From contig NW_020167524.1 in NCBI RefSeq assembly GCF_001641265.1, positions 1,426,001 to 1,490,000 on the forward strand: a stretch of DNA of 64,000 bases, read 5' to 3'. This DNA comes from Pseudogymnoascus destructans (lineage: Eukaryota; Ascomycota; Leotiomycetes; Thelebolales; Thelebolaceae). Shown here in pieces: positions 1-10,205 of this stretch. Under the pieces are notes generated by a model. That model was given only the letters and a program-made list of their open reading frames with translations. It was not told the origin of the DNA and made no database searches. A program made the position numbers and the translations under genes. Numbering within the stretch: the first letter of the stretch is position 1; each line of letters begins with the position of its first letter.

Positions 1-1
1 T

Positions 2-181
2 GCTGACGAGAACAGGCGGGAGAGCTTTCGGGATTGGCCCGTTATCGCCGAGACAGGTACCAGGTACTGCAGAATTGGGCAGGGATTAGCGTTGGGACTT
101 TGTCACTGCCCCAAACGTGTGGTGGGCGTCGTCCAACATGAGATTCTTCAGCTGTATCAGCCTCAGGACGACCAATGGTAG
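2..181 (+). CDS. possible 3' end of a host gene (unrecognised)
   Basis: Frame 2 is open from the window edge to a TAG at 179-181 (about 59 codons) and contains Cys, His and Trp residues in a plausible globular composition, ending in the residues QPQDDQW. The upstream part lies outside the window. No family was recognised. It could equally be chance open sequence, because 59 codons is short. If real, it is convergent with the minus-strand gene beginning near 705. Confidence 0.25.
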   Translation, partial: ADENRRESFRDWPVIAETGTRYCRIGQGLALGLCHCPKRVVGVVQHEILQLYQPQDDQW

Positions 182-353
182 ATGCCTAACTTAGCTCGCC
201 CAGAATAACTCGCATTCTTCTCATCCTTTACATGTGCAACATGTCTTATCCTTTTGCGTCTTCTAGAAATATATCAACATCCCACTAACACCAACAACCC
301 CCACGGCGTCAGTGGTGGGGGGAATAGGATTCCAGTCGCCAAGAGGATATTAC

Positions 354-388
354 CATGTGGCCCATGTGGCCCATGTGGCCCATGTGGC
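354..388. repeat. 9-bp tandem repeat (CATGTGGCC)n
   Basis: Four units of a 9-bp repeat, the last one cut short, in the intergenic stretch 182-704. Nothing else is recognisable there except a C-rich run near 490-498. Confidence 0.8.
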
Positions 389-704
389 AGACTAATTGAC
401 AGACATTGGCAATGGGGGTAGGATTCTCGAGTTGGTTTGCACATCTAGATCTAGATATAACCGCAACTGTTGTTCCTCTGGTGCATATTCCCCCCCCCCA
501 AAACATCCATCTACACGCAATATATCATAGAAACGTTGGTATCATTGGTCATCCCTCGGCCCCATTCCAAGTCTTGCACCTAAAGCGTCTACTATACAAC
601 TCCTCCTCCGCCTAGCCATTAGATCCGAGCCGCTTCCTCTCCCCCCATCCGCTTCCACAAGCCATACCCTTACACGGTATACACAATCCTCCTCCTCCAG
701 GACA

Positions 705-1957
705 TCACAGCAACGGCATCCCAGTCCCAACAGCCACCGCCCCCATCGCAAACGCCCACAAGGTCAGTGCCGGCAAACTGCTCTTCACCATCCCCGCTCC
801 CCCAACAGAACCGCCACCACCAACACCGCCACCACCAACAATGCCAACGCCAGGGAGGCTACCGCCGTTGTTTCCGCCGTTTCCGCTAGACCCTGTCTCC
901 GAGGGCGTGTTCTTGTTAGTGGGAGCCAGCGCGGTAGTTGCCTTGGTCGGCGTGGGGAATCCCGTGCTGAAGTACTTGGAAGAGATGCGGTTGAGCTCAG
1001 AAGTGCCAGCTGCGCTGTCGGACTCGTAGGCCGATATGATGGTTGTCGTGGTCACGTATGTCGTGGCCAGCGTCGTTACCTGGTATATATAGGTGTAATA
1101 ATAGGAGTAGTACGACCTAGGGACTATTAGAGCAGGAGCGCGGAAAGGGGTGAGAGCGGGACACCATACCAGGTGAAGGTCCAGTAGTAGTAAACATAGC
1201 CCGAACCCTGGACGGGCGTGGTGGCTTGCGGAGCTCTAGTCGTAACCGGCGTCGAACGCGTCAAAGCGATCGTGCTGCCGCTTTCAGCATACGCCGTACA
1301 GCTCAGATCAGTACAGCAGCCGTACCGCCCATTACTCAAATCAACAACGCAAATATTCCCAACATCGCACATCTGCCCGTTCGAGCAGCACTGTTCCCCA
1401 GCTGGCACACAGCCGGAGTAGCAGCACGAGTGGCCTGTGAGGCAGTACTATCCGTCCGCGCAACAGCTCCCGCCAGTCGCAATGCAGCGGCAGACGGAGT
1501 TGCACTCGAAGCCGCCGGGGCAGACGCCCGTGGAGCCGCAGCAGACACCATCGGTTTGGATTTTGCAGTATGGAGAGCCGGGACAGCACTGTGATAGGGA
1601 AGGGCAGCATCCGGTGTCTTGTAGGGGAGAGGTGTCAGCTTCGGATCTCAAACTCCTACGCCTGTATGCCGCGCCAACATCATCCACGAGGGTTATCAGG
1701 GCTGATAGACTCACCAGAGCACGGTACGTATCCTGCGTCCACACAAGTGCGCTTGGAGAGGAATCCAGTATTGGACCATTCGGAAACCAGCTCACGTCCA
1801 TTGAGGGCATAGAGCCAGCGGGAGACGAGTACTTGATAGGCGGTGTTCCCTCGATCTCACCTGGAACAAGAGGGTACTCGCGCGACACAACGGAATCGTC
1901 GCATCTTGCAACTTGCAGGAGCAAGAAGGCTACAGCACTCAGAAAAGAGAGGCGCAG
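705..1957 (-). pseudogene. cysteine-rich secreted GPI-anchored protein, in-frame TAG
   Basis: Minus-strand gene for a predicted surface protein. A hydrophobic signal-like stretch (about 1957-1910, ending in QVARC) leads into a Cys-rich region (about 1620-1300) with repeated CC pairs (GCCPS, QCCPG, VCCGS, SCCADG, SCCYSG, QCCSNG). A Thr/Ser/Gly-rich spacer and a C-terminal hydrophobic tail (ending GTGMPLL) typical of a GPI signal follow. A 53-bp intron (1117-1169; donor GTATGG, acceptor CCTAG) joins a YYYWTFTW exon to the SYYSYYYTYIYQ exon in frame. A TAG at 1448-1450 interrupts the Cys-rich region; the frame continues unchanged on both sides, so it is a nonsense change. CAG to TAG would be a CpA to TpA, RIP-like change. 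No in-frame ATG was found upstream of the signal region, so the 5' end is unresolved (missing exon or further decay). Function is unknown beyond a likely cell-wall or plasma-membrane location. Confidence 0.6.
1117..1169 (-). other. intron of the GPI-anchored protein gene
   Basis: Minus-strand donor GTATGG at 1169 and acceptor AG at 1117. Removing 53 bp joins the aromatic/Tyr-rich repeats in frame and bypasses the stop at 1127-1129. Confidence 0.7.
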
Positions 1958-2431
1958 CCTTTGCTGTTTAGATTGAAAGTCGAAATGCGCAGTTCTGTCT
2001 GTTTTTCGTGGTTCTGATATGACCGCTGTATTGATCCCCTATTTAACCGTCTGACAGGTTATCGGCGCATTGTTAGCCTTCGAGGGATTTATCCCCACCA
2101 CCTGTCACCGTAAATCATTATGGAACTGAGCCACGGGTTTGTAGAGGAAATTGTTAGTAATCCAAGATAGCCGATGCCTTACTGGAGGAATATCATTTCA
2201 GCAAATAGAGGAGACTATTTGGACCGATTTATTTGTCTCAGTAACCACGGTATAGAAATATACTCTATCAGAGAGAGCTATAAGGCTGCAATATGGCAAT
2301 AGGTCTGTATATACTATTGGAGGCCATTGTCACATCCTGAGCAACCATTAGCATTGTTGCTGCCAGGAAAATTGTGCCTTCACCAATGTCTAATATTTTC
2401 TCATAATAAATACAAGAAGGAATCTTCCATT

Positions 2432-3640
2432 CTATATCCTAGCCTTCGGCCTCCACTTCGCATACGGATGCCCCTCTCCACCAGGCACTAGATGGTCAAC
2501 AGCGAGCGTGTTCACCAAGCCCGGGTTACCTGGCTCAAATCCGTAATCCCGCAAAGCTTCATCGTAGTCTCCAGCTCATCCCTCAAGATATCAATGAACT
2601 TCTTTACACCTTCTTCCCCATAGTTAAGTGCCCAAAGAAAGCCCCGTCCAATGCCGACAGCCTTCGCCCCAAGGCACAATGCTTTGAAGATATCTGTTCC
2701 TCTCTTGATGCCCCCATCAACAAACACTTCCACTTTGTCGAAAACCTCCGGGCTATTCTTCCGAATCTCTAACAGAACCAACATTGGAGGAGGGCTTGTG
2801 TCGAGATTCCTACCACCATGATTGCTAAGCACAATCCCATCAATCCCATGCTGCATTGCCAGCACCGCATCCTGTGCCGTCATTATCCCCTTCAGAATAA
2901 TCGGCAACTTCGTACTCTTCCTCAACCACTCCACATCCTTCCAACTCAGCGTGGGATCAATATACGACCCCATCGCTCTCGAAATACTGCTCCCCTTCTC
3001 ATCATTCCTCGCCCTCATCCCACTCATCGGCGCCAACTCCCTATCCGCCTTGACCCTCTCATCCGCCTCCCTCTTCCCCTGCACCGGCCCGTCCACCGTA
3101 ACAAACACCGCCTTCGCCCCCAGCCTCTCCGCCGTCCTCAACAACTCCTCCGACTTCGCCCGGTTCTTATCAACATACAGCTGGAAGAAAAACGTCATCG
3201 GCACAGGCGGCGGCGTATCCAGCACCGGCGGCGCCGAAATCGACGCGAAGATGGCTTCTACCCGGAACGACGCGCTGGTGCTGACACACTGCGGGATGCC
3301 GGATTTCTGGCACGCGCGCGCGAGGGCGCGTTCACCGTCGGGATGCACCATCGGAGAGGGCGGCGGGGGCGCAGAAGAGAGGGAGGGCGGAGCGGCGGCC
3401 GAGGATGGAGGTCGTCGTATCGGCGGTCGAGACGTCGGTCATTGTGCGGGGGCGGAAGAGGATCTGGTTGTATATGCTGCTATTCAGCTTGTGGGTTACC
3501 AGATCCCTGGCGGCGCACGAGTAGAAGGACCATGTTTTGGGGGCTAGCGAGATTGAAGCTGCATGCTCGAAGTCGTGGGAGCTGATTATAGATTGCAATG
3601 GGGTCTTTGGATGCGGTTTTGGAGGGTGATTGGGAGACAT
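2432..3640 (-). pseudogene. FMN-dependent 2-hydroxy-acid (L-lactate) dehydrogenase family, two frameshifts
   Basis: The family oxidises 2-hydroxy acids such as L-lactate to 2-keto acids with FMN in a TIM barrel. The ATG at 3640 opens a segment with PLQSII.SHDFE and the KTWSFY.SAA region, as in cytochrome b2-type barrels but without the cytochrome b5 domain. The frame breaks near 3350, between LFCAPAAL and MVHPDGE: one extra or two missing bases at TCCGATGG. The main frame (to 2512) keeps the catalytic Lys (ILKGI) and the SNHGGR His/Arg motif, plus VFVDGGIKRGTDIFKALCLGA. A second break near 2522 (DLSQV, GTAACC) lacks one base. The displaced frame then continues NPGLVNT...DHLVPGGEGHPYAKW to a TAG at 2432-2434, the normal family C-terminus. 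Both breaks lie inside conserved blocks and are too small for introns, so the gene is either a young pseudogene or carries assembly indels. The substrate cannot be told. Confidence 0.8.
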
Positions 3641-4187
3641 GGCTGATTCAATGGACTGGGAGGCCTGGTGGGATTGTTACAAAATTGTTGGCTGCAGAGA
3701 TATGTTGCATATGGTAGATAGCTACTTTTGCTACATTTTACCCTTTTATATCGCTGCTCGTGTGGGGTAACTTGGATGAATCCCCCATATTTACTCCGCC
3801 CTTTCTAAAAGATCCCTGGGTAAGTGGGGAAAATACCGAATGCGGGACTCAACTGCGACCGCGACTGCAGCGGGCGGGAGTCTCTTGCCGGGGCTATTTA
3901 CACCGAGTAGCGGGGTATATAAAATGGAGCGGATTCCTATGGAGAAGCCGATAATTGAATTTGGCGGCTTGATGTACTAGTAAGTCAGCAGATACTGGAG
4001 ATCTTTTCACCGATATCTTTGCCGCGCGACTGGAGTCGATGAATATTCCTTCTCATAAGTTTGCAATAAATCCATTAGCATTTGCATTAACTGTGGTTTA
4101 TCACCGTCTCGATCATATCACCAAGTCGATCACTTTCCCCACCTTACTACCTACCAACTTCAAAACGCGTTTTCTAAACAACCAACA
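3641..4187. other. intergenic stretch, no gene seen
   Basis: Upstream region of the dehydrogenase gene and start of the transposon area. It has a TATATAAAA motif near 3915 but no convincing coding frame. The part after about 4000 may be the 5' flank or terminal region of the pogo element that follows. Confidence 0.4.
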
Positions 4188-4797
4188 ATGGAGAGTCAAT
4201 CCTAAGAAGCGCGAATCGTCCTAGCTATTAAGGCTATTCCAAAATCCAAGAAACTTAGCCGTCGCTCTGCTGCAAAATTCTATAGAGTACCTTACTCGAC
4301 ACTTTCTAACAAAATGGCTGGCCGAACACATCGACGCGAAGCCAAGGCAAATTGTCTTAAATTGACTGAGCTAGAGGAGTGAGTAATTATTCTACATATA
4401 CTTAAGCTAGATGCAAGAGGATTTGTGCCCTAGTTAGCTAGTGTAGAAGATATGGCAAATAGAATCCGTAGGGGACAACGCGTCAGCAAGATCTAGGCAC
4501 ATCGATTTGTACAACGACGTCTAGAGTTAAAGACGCATTTTAATCGCGCCTACGACTTTCAAAGGGCCTTATGCGAAGATCCTGAAAAAATTAGAGCATG
4601 GTTTCAACTAGTAGAGAATATGCAGGCAAAATACAGTATTCAAGACTGTGATTTCTACTTTGACGAAACATAATGGGCGTTATTTGCCTAGCTATGGTTG
4701 TTACACATGCCGATCGACGTAGTAGGGGCAAAGCTATTCAACCTAGCAATTAGGAGTGGGCTATAGCGATTGTATGCGTTAATGCTAAAGGCAGGAG
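4188..4797 (+). pseudogene. pogo/Fot1-type DDE transposase, 5' part, RIP-type decay
   Basis: From the ATG at 4188 the frame gives the helix-turn-helix region of Fot1-like transposases (LSRRSAAKFY.VPYSTLSNKMAGR). The second DNA-binding domain follows (ELKTHFNRAYDFQRALCEDP, IRAWFQLVENMQAKY), then the first catalytic block (DFYFDET). Several stops interrupt it: TAA after MESQS, TGA after LEE, TAG after FVP, TAG after SKI and others. Most sit where Gln or Trp is expected, consistent with C-to-T or G-to-A change. Homology ends near 4797, where minus-strand Gypsy integrase sequence begins, so the catalytic core is truncated. No terminal inverted repeat was identified. Confidence 0.8.
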
Positions 4798-4961
4798 TAT
4801 CCCTAGTTTAAGGGAAATGTCACCCTTCTAGTTAGTTTCACATAATGGTAATCCTGTAATGAAATCGCGTGATATGCCCTTCTATGGTTGGTTACCAACA
4901 GGAATTGGTTGCAGAAATCCATTATAGCATCTCTTGTAGGTTTTGACCTTTTGTAGATATG
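4798..4961 (-). pseudogene. Gypsy-2 integrase fragment (continues at 11503)
   Basis: Read on the minus strand across the target site of Gypsy-1 copy 1, this piece joins 11503 onward. It gives a Ty3/Gypsy integrase core segment (GFLQPIPVGNQPWKG-type, then SRDFITGLP). It is cut at about 4797 by the pogo fragment. The ATATG at 4957-4961 is the left target-site duplication of Gypsy-1 copy 1. Confidence 0.75.
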
Positions 4962-5197
4962 TGGAAGGAAGGCCATCACGTGCCACCACGTGAGGTCCCT
5001 TTCATAAGCGGCCCATAGGGCTCGGTAAAATAGGGCACAAGGTGCATAGATAAAAGGGGTTGGAGGCCTCAGAAGAAGGCCTCCAGTCAATAGTCGATGT
5101 ATCTACGTAGACCTATTGTGCTTACAGAATACGATACCTTCCTGCCTCCTGACCTGGTTCCCTGGACTCCCGTGAGACCTTAGGCTTACGCTTTACA
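4962..5197 (+). repeat. Gypsy-1 copy 1, 5' LTR
   Basis: 236 bp, starts TGGAAGG and ends GCTTTACA. It holds an E-box-like CACGTG pair near 4978-4990, a TATA-like GATAAAAGG (5049-5057) and an inverted repeat GGAGGCC/GGCCTCC just before the putative transcript start. Confidence 0.95.
5049..5093 (+). promoter_or_regulatory. Gypsy-1 TATA element and self-primer segment
   Basis: TATA-like GATAAAAGG at 5049-5057 is followed about 30 nt later by CAGTCAATAG (5084-5093). The latter is the exact reverse complement of CTATTGACTG at 5201-5210, just 3 nt after the LTR. In Tf1-type elements the mRNA 5' end pairs with the primer-binding site and primes reverse transcription. The same pair is present in copy 2. 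The transcript start is inferred from spacing only. Confidence 0.55.
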
Positions 5198-5200
5198 ATT

Positions 5201-5210
5201 CTATTGACTG
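5201..5210 (+). other. putative self-priming primer-binding site of Gypsy-1 copy 1
   Basis: CTATTGACTG, complementary over 10 nt to the LTR segment at 5084-5093. No match to a tRNA 3' end was recognised next to the LTR. Confidence 0.55.
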
Positions 5211-5237
5211 CACCCATATCCAGCCTACTGGGTCAGG

Positions 5238-6539
5238 ATGGCGAGTATGGAAAGAAGGATTACGCGTGCGACTTCTGGAGGAGCAACGCCAGCAACTGAC
5301 GCCACTGAGCCAGCTCCAAGAACTACATCCGTAGAAGCTAGCCATTGGACGGCAGGCCAGGACGAGAGCATGGCCTCGAAGCTGGCAGACCTTCGGAAGC
5401 GGATGGACGAAGAGAGGGCCTACATCAACACGATGGAGGAAGCCCTAGAGCTTTTCCGAAGAACGCACGGCGACGACTACAACGCCTACCCTGAGGCGGT
5501 ACGGGACTTCGCGAAGAAGCAAGCCCGGATTCAGGAAGAGAACCGTCGGAAAAGGTGACACCAAGATATTGAGGACGAGTGGGAAGGACCCCAACAAGAG
5601 GAGGAGGCAGAGACTGCCTCTACCGTATCAATGGAGGTCACACCAGCCCAGAGGCCAATAGGAAGGGTCAAGGAACCTAAGGTATATAAGGGCGAATCCA
5701 TCCGAGAGCTCAACGAGTTCATGGCCTCGATCCGCGCTATCTTCCGATACCAACCAAGGGTTTTTCCAACTGAGCAATCTAAGGTGGCCTTCGCTGCCCA
5801 ATACTTGGAAGGACACCCTATGAAGGAATGGGATAACCGGTGCGCAACCCAAGGAGAAGGATACATAGATCCCTTGGATATCGCTGGGTTCGAAGAGTTT
5901 CTTCGGGACCTCCATGTCGACCCAGCCAACCGACAACGCATCGCGGCCTTGAAGTATAACGTCGCCCTACAACGGAAAGGGCAGAGCATCCGCAAGTTCG
6001 TGGCCTACCTTGAGGACCTCAAACGCGAGATGGAACCGTATACTGAATCGCAGAAGACTGTCCACCTTCTGACGAAGATTCACCCAGAGATGAGGCAGCG
6101 GCTCCTTGAAGGAGGGTACGCAGAGCGTTCCTCTACCCACAGGGACGCTATCGTTAATATCCTGGCGATGTTAGAAATGACAAACCAGTGGGTAACAGAG
6201 AGAACTCCTACTGTTGACAAGTCCAACTCAAGGGAAGGAAGGAATACCTCCCAGGGCAGCTTTCCATTCCTAAAGGGCAACTCTGGCAGCCACAGGGCTC
6301 CCCAGCCCTCGGCCCAAGGAGAAAGAACACCCTTCTGGAATAGACACCGCCCACAAGACCAGCGGCCGGCGAGAGGACAGGCCCCTACCCACAGTAGGGA
6401 CGCTAGGCCAATCCCTAGCGGAATCAATTGTTATAACTGTGGCAAGGCGGGCCACCTCGCGAAGGAATGTCGAGGCCCACGCCAACACACAGGCCCAGGG
6501 GTGAGGAAATTGGACGCCTACACCCCCAAGAGGGAGTGA
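5238..6539 (+). pseudogene. gag: Gypsy-1 copy 1 gag, one nonsense codon
   Basis: Nucleocapsid polyprotein of 433 residues plus one internal stop. The N-terminus MASMERRITRATS and the acidic/basic helical region (about 50-110) lead into the retrotransposon-gag domain (about 145-300). A CCHC zinc knuckle CYNCGKAGHLAKEC lies near residues 395-410. TGA at 5556-5558 replaces the CGA found in copy 2, a CpG to TpG change, so only a 106-residue product is expected. The gag stop is TGA at 6537-6539, in the same frame as pol downstream. Confidence 0.9.
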
Positions 6540-6545
6540 CTCCCA
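6525..6545 (+). promoter_or_regulatory. gag UGA stop in a palindrome, possible readthrough site
   Basis: GGGAG-TGA-CTCCC is a perfect palindrome with the gag stop in its centre; the base after UGA is C, a leaky context. Pol continues in the same frame with no stop through 6540-6578. The site is identical in copy 2 (near 31772). Readthrough is inferred; reinitiation at the ATG 6579 is the alternative. Confidence 0.45.
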
Positions 6546-6578
6546 GCAGAATCCCAGAAGCCTACGGCGCAGCGTCGA

Positions 6579-9500
6579 ATGGAGATCGAGGTAGAGGTGC
6601 AGGTAGGGCCCGGATGGCACAAGGCAAGAGCCCTCCTCGACTCAGGATCTGACGCGTCCACCATCCACCCTCTGTTTGCCAAAGAGAAGGGTTTGGAGTG
6701 CCGGGATAGGGCACCGCCACGGGCAAGGGCAGTCGATGGAAAAGAGGTTGTGATATATGGAGCGGCCACCACCCAGGTCCGAGCTAGGGACCACTTTCAA
6801 AGGGAATGCGTGGTCGCCCAGACCCTCCTTTCCATGGACACCCCAGGAGTAGACGTCATCCTTGGGATGGATTGGATGACGCAGGTCAACCCCCAGATCG
6901 ACTGGCGCAAACAGACCTGGCGCCAGCCCTTCGATATTGCGAGAGCCGAGGTGGCGGATATTGAAGAATGGGAGGAAGGTGATACTGCCTTCGTCTTGGC
7001 CTTAAACACAGATGATAGCGCGCCTACCCAATGCCCGAAGGAATACGAGGACTATATCGACGTCTTCTCGGAGGAAAAGGCAGAAGAACTGCCAGAGCTG
7101 GGAAGGAAAACCCATGCCATCGATACTGGGCCCCAGGAACCACCGTATGGGCCAGTATATAACCTATCGGAAACGGAGCTGGCCACGCTCCGTAAATACC
7201 TCGACGAGAGCGAGAAGAAGGGTTGGATCCGAAGGAGTGTAAGCCCTGCAGGCGCACCCATCCTATTCGTTCAGAAGAAGGACGGAAGCCTACGCCTCTG
7301 CGTAGACTACAGAGGCTTGAATAAGATTACCGTGAAGAATCGACACCCGCTGCCACTGATCACGGAGACCTTGGATCGGCTCCAAGGGTCGAGGTGCTTC
7401 ACAAAGCTTGATATTAGGAACGCCTACCACCGCATCCGTATTCGCCCAGGCGACGAGTGGAAGACAGCGTTCCGTACTCGATACGGACACTTCGAGTACA
7501 GGGTGATGCCTTTTGGATTGGCTAACGCACCTGCAACGTTCCAAGCGTACATGAATGAGACCCTACAAGGGTTGGTTGACACCATATGTGTCGTATACCT
7601 TGATGATATCCTCATCTACTCCCAGAAGGAGGAGGAACACGCTGACCACGTACGAGAGGTCCTAGGACGCCTACGCGAGGCGAACCTATACGTGAAGCTC
7701 TCAAAGTGCGAGTTCAATGCCAAGAAGGTAAGCTTCCTTGGGTATATTGTCACAACGGAAGGGGTGGCTATGGAAAGCGACCGGGTTGCTGCAATCGCCG
7801 ATTGGCCAATACCTAGGACCCATCGAGAGGTCCAGGTGTTCCTCGGCTTTGCCAACTTTTACCGGCGCTTTGTAAAGCAATACTCCTCCGTGGTGGCCCC
7901 AATGACAGGCCTTATGAAAGGGGCAAAGGCAGGCAAGCAGACAGGCCCGTTCGTGTGGGGGGAGGAACAGCAAAGCGCCTTCGGCTAGTTGAAGAAGGCC
8001 TTCACTACAGCCCCCACACTGGTCCATTTCGACCCATGCCGTAGAATCAGGCTCGAGACGGACTCGTCAGGCTTTGCGCTCACTGCGAACCTGTCTCAAT
8101 TAGTGGAAGGAACTAAGCCAGAAGAGAAGGGCGAATGGCACCCAGTTGCCTTTTTCAGCAAAAAGCTAGATCCAGCAGAGCTGAACTATGAAGTCCACGA
8201 CCAGGAACTCCTGGTGATCGTGAAGTCCTTCGAGCAGTGGAGACACTACCTCGAAGGAAGCCAGTACCCAATTGAGGTCCTAACAGATCACAACAATCTG
8301 AAGTATTTTATGGAAACCACCGCCCTCACAAGGAGGCAATCGCGGTGGGTGCAGGCGTTATCAGCCTATGATTTCCACATCTCCTATCGAGCGGGAAAAA
8401 CAAACCCAGCAGACGGTCCATCTAGGAGACCAGACTATGAGGGTGAAAAGGGTAGCCAGAATGTGATGCTACTGACCCTTAAGAACAAGCTCCGAGAAGC
8501 CATGCAGGCAGGAGGTATCCCGCAGATAAGTCGGATGATAACAAGCCAAGAAGGCTTTCAGATAGGAGAACCTAACCTACAGCGTAGGAAGGCAAACGCT
8601 AGCAGCGTAAGACTGGGCGATGACCATAGTAAGGACACCAAGAGTCCAGGTCTCGTTGTCCCTCGGGTTGCAGTAGCTGCTGTAGCCAAGGGAGAGAGCG
8701 CCTATAGTGCTGCTTCTGAACCCCTAATAGACTTGATCAAAACCCTCCAGGCGACTGACGAGTTAGCTGTTAAAAGGGCCAAGGATATTGGGTTGGCGCG
8801 AGCAAAGGGCTCTTCAGATTGGAGAGTAGACGATGCAGGCATCCTACGCTTCAAGGGAGCGGTATATGTACCTCCCAACCAGGCAGTGCGGATGGAAATT
8901 TTCAAGATTTGCCATGATGACCCACTAGCCGGGCATTTTGGATATAAGAAAACCCAAGAGTTGATCCAACGCAAATACTACTGGCCTGGCCTCAGCGAGG
9001 AAACCAGGGAGTACGTACGGGGCTGCGATAGATGCCAGCGCATCAAGCCCGTGCAGCATAGGCCATATGGTGAAATGCAGGCCTTAAGAATGCCCTCGAA
9101 ACCATTTGAATCCATAAGTATGGACTTTATCACGGATCTGCCCCCAAGCGTAGGGGCGGATCAAGGCAAGGCTTCAGACTCCATCCTTGTGATTGTTGAT
9201 CGTTATACTAAGGTGTCCAAATATATACCCTGTAGGAAAACCATCACGGCCCCAGAGCTGTCGCGCCTCTTCCTTGCGTTCTGGGTAAAGGACTTTGGAA
9301 TCCCAGCCGAAATAATCACGGATCGAGGGAGTGTGTTCACCTGTCACTTCTGGTCAGCGTTCTGTTTTCACCTCAAAGTAAGGCGTAACCTATCGACCGC
9401 TTTCCACCCTCAATCCGACAGCCAGACCGAGAGGCAGAATCAGAATATCGAAGCCTACTTGCGGATTCACTGTAATCAACACCAAGACAACTGGGTGGAA

Positions 9501-10205
9501 CTCCTCCACTTCGCGGAATTGACCTACAATAACGCCTTCCACGATTCCATCCAGATGTCGCCAAACCAGGCCCGATACGGCATCAATATAGACCTAAGAC
9601 AAGGGATCGAGGACGACCCCACCAGAAGGGAAGTGCCAGTCGCGAAAGATCGCATCAACCTGATCCTAGAATTGCGACAGGAGCTCGAAGAGGCGTGGAA
9701 ACAGACGAAGGAAGCCCAAATACGAGGCTACAACAAGCTGCACAAGCCAATGCAGTACGTGGTAGGAGAGAAAGTATGGCTTTCGGCCAAGAATATCAGA
9801 ACCACCCAGCCAAGTAGGAAGCTTGGGCACCGCTGGCTTGGCCCGTATGAGATCACCCAGCGCATCGGTAAGCAGGCTTACCAGTTGAAGCTACCGCCAA
9901 GGTATAAGGCGATCCACAACGTGTTCCACGTGTCCTTACTAGAAAGGTATTGGAAAAACACAGAGGAACCCAACCCTCCACCTAGCCAAGAAATTGTGGA
10001 CGGTGAGGAAGAATACCAAGTAGAAGCGGTCCTAGACCACAGGATAATCAAACGAGGCAGGGGCCAGAGAGAGGAGTACCTTATTAGATGGGCTGGTTAT
10101 ACAGCCGCAGACGACCAATGGGTGCCAAAACATGATGTAGGGCTATCGTTAATCGAGGCATATCACAGGAAGCAAGCACAAGGAAGCAAGGATGGGACAA
10201 CGTAA
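6579..10205 (+). pseudogene. pol: Gypsy-1 copy 1 pol (PR-RT-RNase H-IN-chromodomain), one nonsense codon
   Basis: 1208-residue polyprotein interrupted by TAG at 7986-7988 (codon 470; CAG in copy 2, CpA to TpA). Protease ALLDSGSDAS is at about residues 19-28. Reverse transcriptase has YLDDILIYS near 340. RNase H begins with LETDSSGFAL after the stop and has TDHNNLKYF. The integrase zinc-binding H2C2 (HDDPLAGH..., CDRCQ) is at about 778-825. The DDE core has SMDFITDLP (near 847), ITDRGSVF (near 912) and a Glu in QTERQNQ (near 949). A GPY/F-like segment and a C-terminal chromodomain (about 1146-1200; YLIRWAGY..DDQWVP) follow. This order defines chromoviruses, whose chromodomain targets integration to histone-marked chromatin. 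Confidence 0.95.

Noticed and set aside
1448..1450. TAG as the acceptor of an intron in the GPI-protein gene
   Set aside because: The frame and Cys spacing are continuous on both sides, so any intron ending here would remove conserved Cys-rich sequence.
2818..3585. Plus-strand open frames of about 250 codons
   Set aside because: They are antisense shadows of the conserved FMN dehydrogenase, caused by its GC-rich third positions.
7986..7988. Programmed readthrough at the pol TAG in Gypsy-1 copy 1
   Set aside because: Copy 2 has CAG here, so it is a point mutation; the same applies to TGA 5556-5558 (CGA in copy 2).
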